DNA of 64,000 bases, taken from NCBI RefSeq assembly GCF_900105995.1, contig NZ_LT629785.1, positions 2,542,001 to 2,606,000 of the forward strand, in the 5' to 3' direction. Positions within the stretch are counted from its first letter, which is position 1, and each line of letters begins with the position of its first letter. Both the position numbers and the translations under genes were made by a program. Below, in pieces: positions 62,576 to 64,000 of the stretch. This DNA comes from Pseudomonas pohangensis. GTDB taxonomy: Bacteria; Pseudomonadota; Gammaproteobacteria; Pseudomonadales; Pseudomonadaceae. The notes beneath the pieces are model-generated. The model did no database searches. It saw only the letters and a list, made by a program, of their open reading frames with translations, and was not told the origin of the DNA.

Positions 62576-63517
62576 TCAACTTCCTTCTGTCTGCGTGCGC
62601 CTGGCGAGTAGCGCCGCGAATGCTTCCAGACCAAGTACCAATAGCGCGCCGGCGATTGCCAGGCAAATTGCCAGGGTCAGTTGTGCATCGCTACCGGAAA
62701 GCCGGGCAAACTGATCGGGCCACAAATTATCCTGCAGCAAGGGTTGCAGCTTGCCATGACTATTGCTCACCCAGCTCACTGTCTGCTTCCACGGCCACAC
62801 CTTGTTCAGCGAGCCGAGCATCAGCCCGGCCAGAAACGCCAGGGTGAGGTCACGCCAGCGGTGCAGCAGCCAGTTCAACAGCCTGGAAAAACCCAGCAAC
62901 CCGGCCAGACAACCGCTGGCAAATATCGCCAGCACCAGCAGGTCCAGTTCTTTCACCGCACCAAGCACAACCGGATAAAGGCCCAGTAATAGCAGAATAA
63001 AACTGCCGGAAATACCGGGCAGGATCATCGCGCAGATTGCCACCGCACCGGCAAGAAACAAAGTTAGTGGCGTCCCGTCCAGCTGCACGGGAGCCGCCAC
63101 GGTGATCCACCAGGCAAAAGCACCACCCAGCAAAGCACTGCACAGACGGGAAACACCCCAGTGCTGCACCGCCCGCACCACGATATGCGTCGACACCAGG
63201 ATCAGACCAAAGAAAAACGACCACAAGGCTATCGGCTGGGTTTCCAGCAGAGAGGTAATCAGTCTGGCCAGGGAAAGCACACTGGCCAGAATACCGCTGA
63301 CCAGCACCAGCAGAAAGTTGGCATTGGCGCATTGCCAGGCTTCGACGATACGCCCACGCAACAACAGCAGCCCCGCCTTGGGCAGCTGCGCCAGGGATTG
63401 CAGCAACTCGTCATAAATCCCGGTAATGAAAGCGACCGTGCCTCCGGAAACACCCGGCACTACATCTGCCGCCCCCATGGCCATGCCTTTGAGAAACAGC
63501 AACAGATAATGCCTCAT
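62576..63517 (-). CDS. DUF368 membrane protein (polyprenyl-phosphate translocase, PopT type)
   Basis: 313 residues from ATG 63517 (GGGAAG upstream). About eight hydrophobic spans; the two internal signature segments are GAADVVPGVSGGTVAF and ILPGISGSFILLLLGLYPVV. DUF368 proteins were recently shown in other bacteria to recycle undecaprenyl phosphate across the membrane (PopT); I apply this by family. It lies between pcm and nlpD, where P. aeruginosa, as I recall, has no such gene. Confidence 0.85.
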   Translation of the reverse strand: MRHYLLLFLKGMAMGAADVVPGVSGGTVAFITGIYDELLQSLAQLPKAGLLLLRGRIVEAWQCANANFLLVLVSGILASVLSLARLITSLLETQPIALWSFFFGLILVSTHIVVRAVQHWGVSRLCSALLGGAFAWWITVAAPVQLDGTPLTLFLAGAVAICAMILPGISGSFILLLLGLYPVVLGAVKELDLLVLAIFASGCLAGLLGFSRLLNWLLHRWRDLTLAFLAGLMLGSLNKVWPWKQTVSWVSNSHGKLQPLLQDNLWPDQFARLSGSDAQLTLAICLAIAGALLVLGLEAFAALLARRTQTEGS

Positions 63518-63539
63518 AGCTTCTTCCCTAATCTGAGAC

Positions 63540-64000
63540 TCAGGCCAACGGCCCGTTGAGCAACGGCACGAAACGCACGGAATCCAGTACGTGCCGGGAG
63601 TAGCCGTTTTCTTCACGCACGATCAGCAGCAAGTCCTGCACTTCGCCCGCCCCCACGGGAATCACCAGCCGGCCACCTGGCGCCAACTGGTCGAGCAAGG
63701 CTTGCGGGACATCCCTGGCGGCGGCAGTAACCATGATGCCATTGTAGGGTGCCAGTGCGGGCCAGCCTTCCCAGCCATCCCCCCAGCGATATACCACGTT
63801 GCGCAGCTTCAGCTCCGCCAGCCGCTCCTTGGCGCGGTCCTGCAAGCTCTGGATGCGCTCGACGGTGAACACCCGCTCCACCAGTTGTGCCAGCACGGCG
63901 GTCTGATAGCCGCAGCCGGTACCGATTTCCAGCACCTTGTCCAGCGGCCCGCCGGCCAGCAATAACTCGGTCATGCGCCCGACCATATAGGGTTGCGAGA
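63540..64000 (-). CDS. pcm: Protein-L-isoaspartate O-methyltransferase Pcm (partial)
   Basis: The C-terminal about 153 residues; the N-terminus lies beyond the window end. The frame reads SQPYMVGRMTELLLAGG at the edge, the family segment after the GHGQTIS motif. VLEIGTGCGYQTAVLAQLV is the SAM-binding loop. It repairs isoaspartyl residues in aged proteins. The pcm-(DUF368)-nlpD-rpoS order is a stationary-phase cluster. Confidence 0.94.
   Translation of the reverse strand, partial: SQPYMVGRMTELLLAGGPLDKVLEIGTGCGYQTAVLAQLVERVFTVERIQSLQDRAKERLAELKLRNVVYRWGDGWEGWPALAPYNGIMVTAAARDVPQALLDQLAPGGRLVIPVGAGEVQDLLLIVREENGYSRHVLDSVRFVPLLNGPLA

Overview
The window reads as chromosome of a Pseudomonas-type gammaproteobacterium. 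The evidence is the split B12-dependent ribonucleotide reductase nrdJa/nrdJb, the lptFG <-> pepA-holC-valS block, the fpr/finR pair followed by dgkA-erdR, and the recX-recA-pncC-mutS-fdxA-rsmZ-rpoS-nlpD-pcm block. Proteins such as MutS, RecA, Fpr and DinB look very close to P. aeruginosa forms (from memory, not from a search). The backbone is GC-rich with Pseudomonas-like codon use.

Layout. 0.2-3.1 kb: nrdJa-nrdJb on the minus strand, with candidate NrdR boxes upstream. 3.6-5.3 kb: a decayed stretch with a truncated SDR gene, an unidentified C-terminal remnant and the tail of a HAD phosphatase, around an intact histidine phosphatase. 5.5-9.8 kb: SulP transporter, cold-shock protein, RDD protein and ClC antiporter. 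9.8-18.2 kb: lptFG, then pepA, holC, a small conserved gene, an MBL hydrolase and valS. 18.4-25.1 kb: nhaD, a small winged-helix protein and a TetR-controlled RND efflux operon. 25.3-28.5 kb: rlmF, dinB, two initiator tRNA genes and a cytochrome b561-like gene.

28.76-38.44 kb: an integrated mobile element of about 9.7 kb, AT-richer and mostly of unknown genes. It sits inside the 5' end of rimO. A 20-codon rimO stub remains at the left edge. At the right edge the element supplies a replacement start and first codons, so rimO is again full length. The replacement encodes the same residues (VGFVSLGCP) with almost every codon changed synonymously. The two ends share only TGCCC. Joining them rebuilds an attP with CTAGGG-TG-CCCTAG symmetry, and a large serine recombinase gene lies at the right end. 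The element also carries a compact tyrosine recombinase, a Rep-like HUH protein (HVN plus YVLK) divergent from a DUF6626-like regulator across a 38-bp near-perfect palindrome, a lipoprotein, and several unrecognised proteins. This is the main candidate for an undescribed system.

38.4-53.6 kb: rimO, a DUF3604 protein, a DUF697-like protein, trmO, an rRNA-type methyltransferase, a small exported protein, fpr/finR, dgkA, erdR, an EamA transporter, tapT, a class V aminotransferase, a beta-CASP metallo-beta-lactamase protein and a LOG-family protein. 53.6-64.0 kb: recX, recA (with a LexA box), an HSL-type esterase, pncC, mutS, fdxA, the small RNA rsmZ with its GacA upstream site, rpoS, nlpD, a DUF368 (PopT-type) protein, and pcm, which runs off the window end.

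Regulatory themes visible: SOS control of recA; NrdR control of nrdJ; Gac/Rsm signalling through RsmZ next to rpoS; redox control of fpr by FinR; TetR control of efflux.
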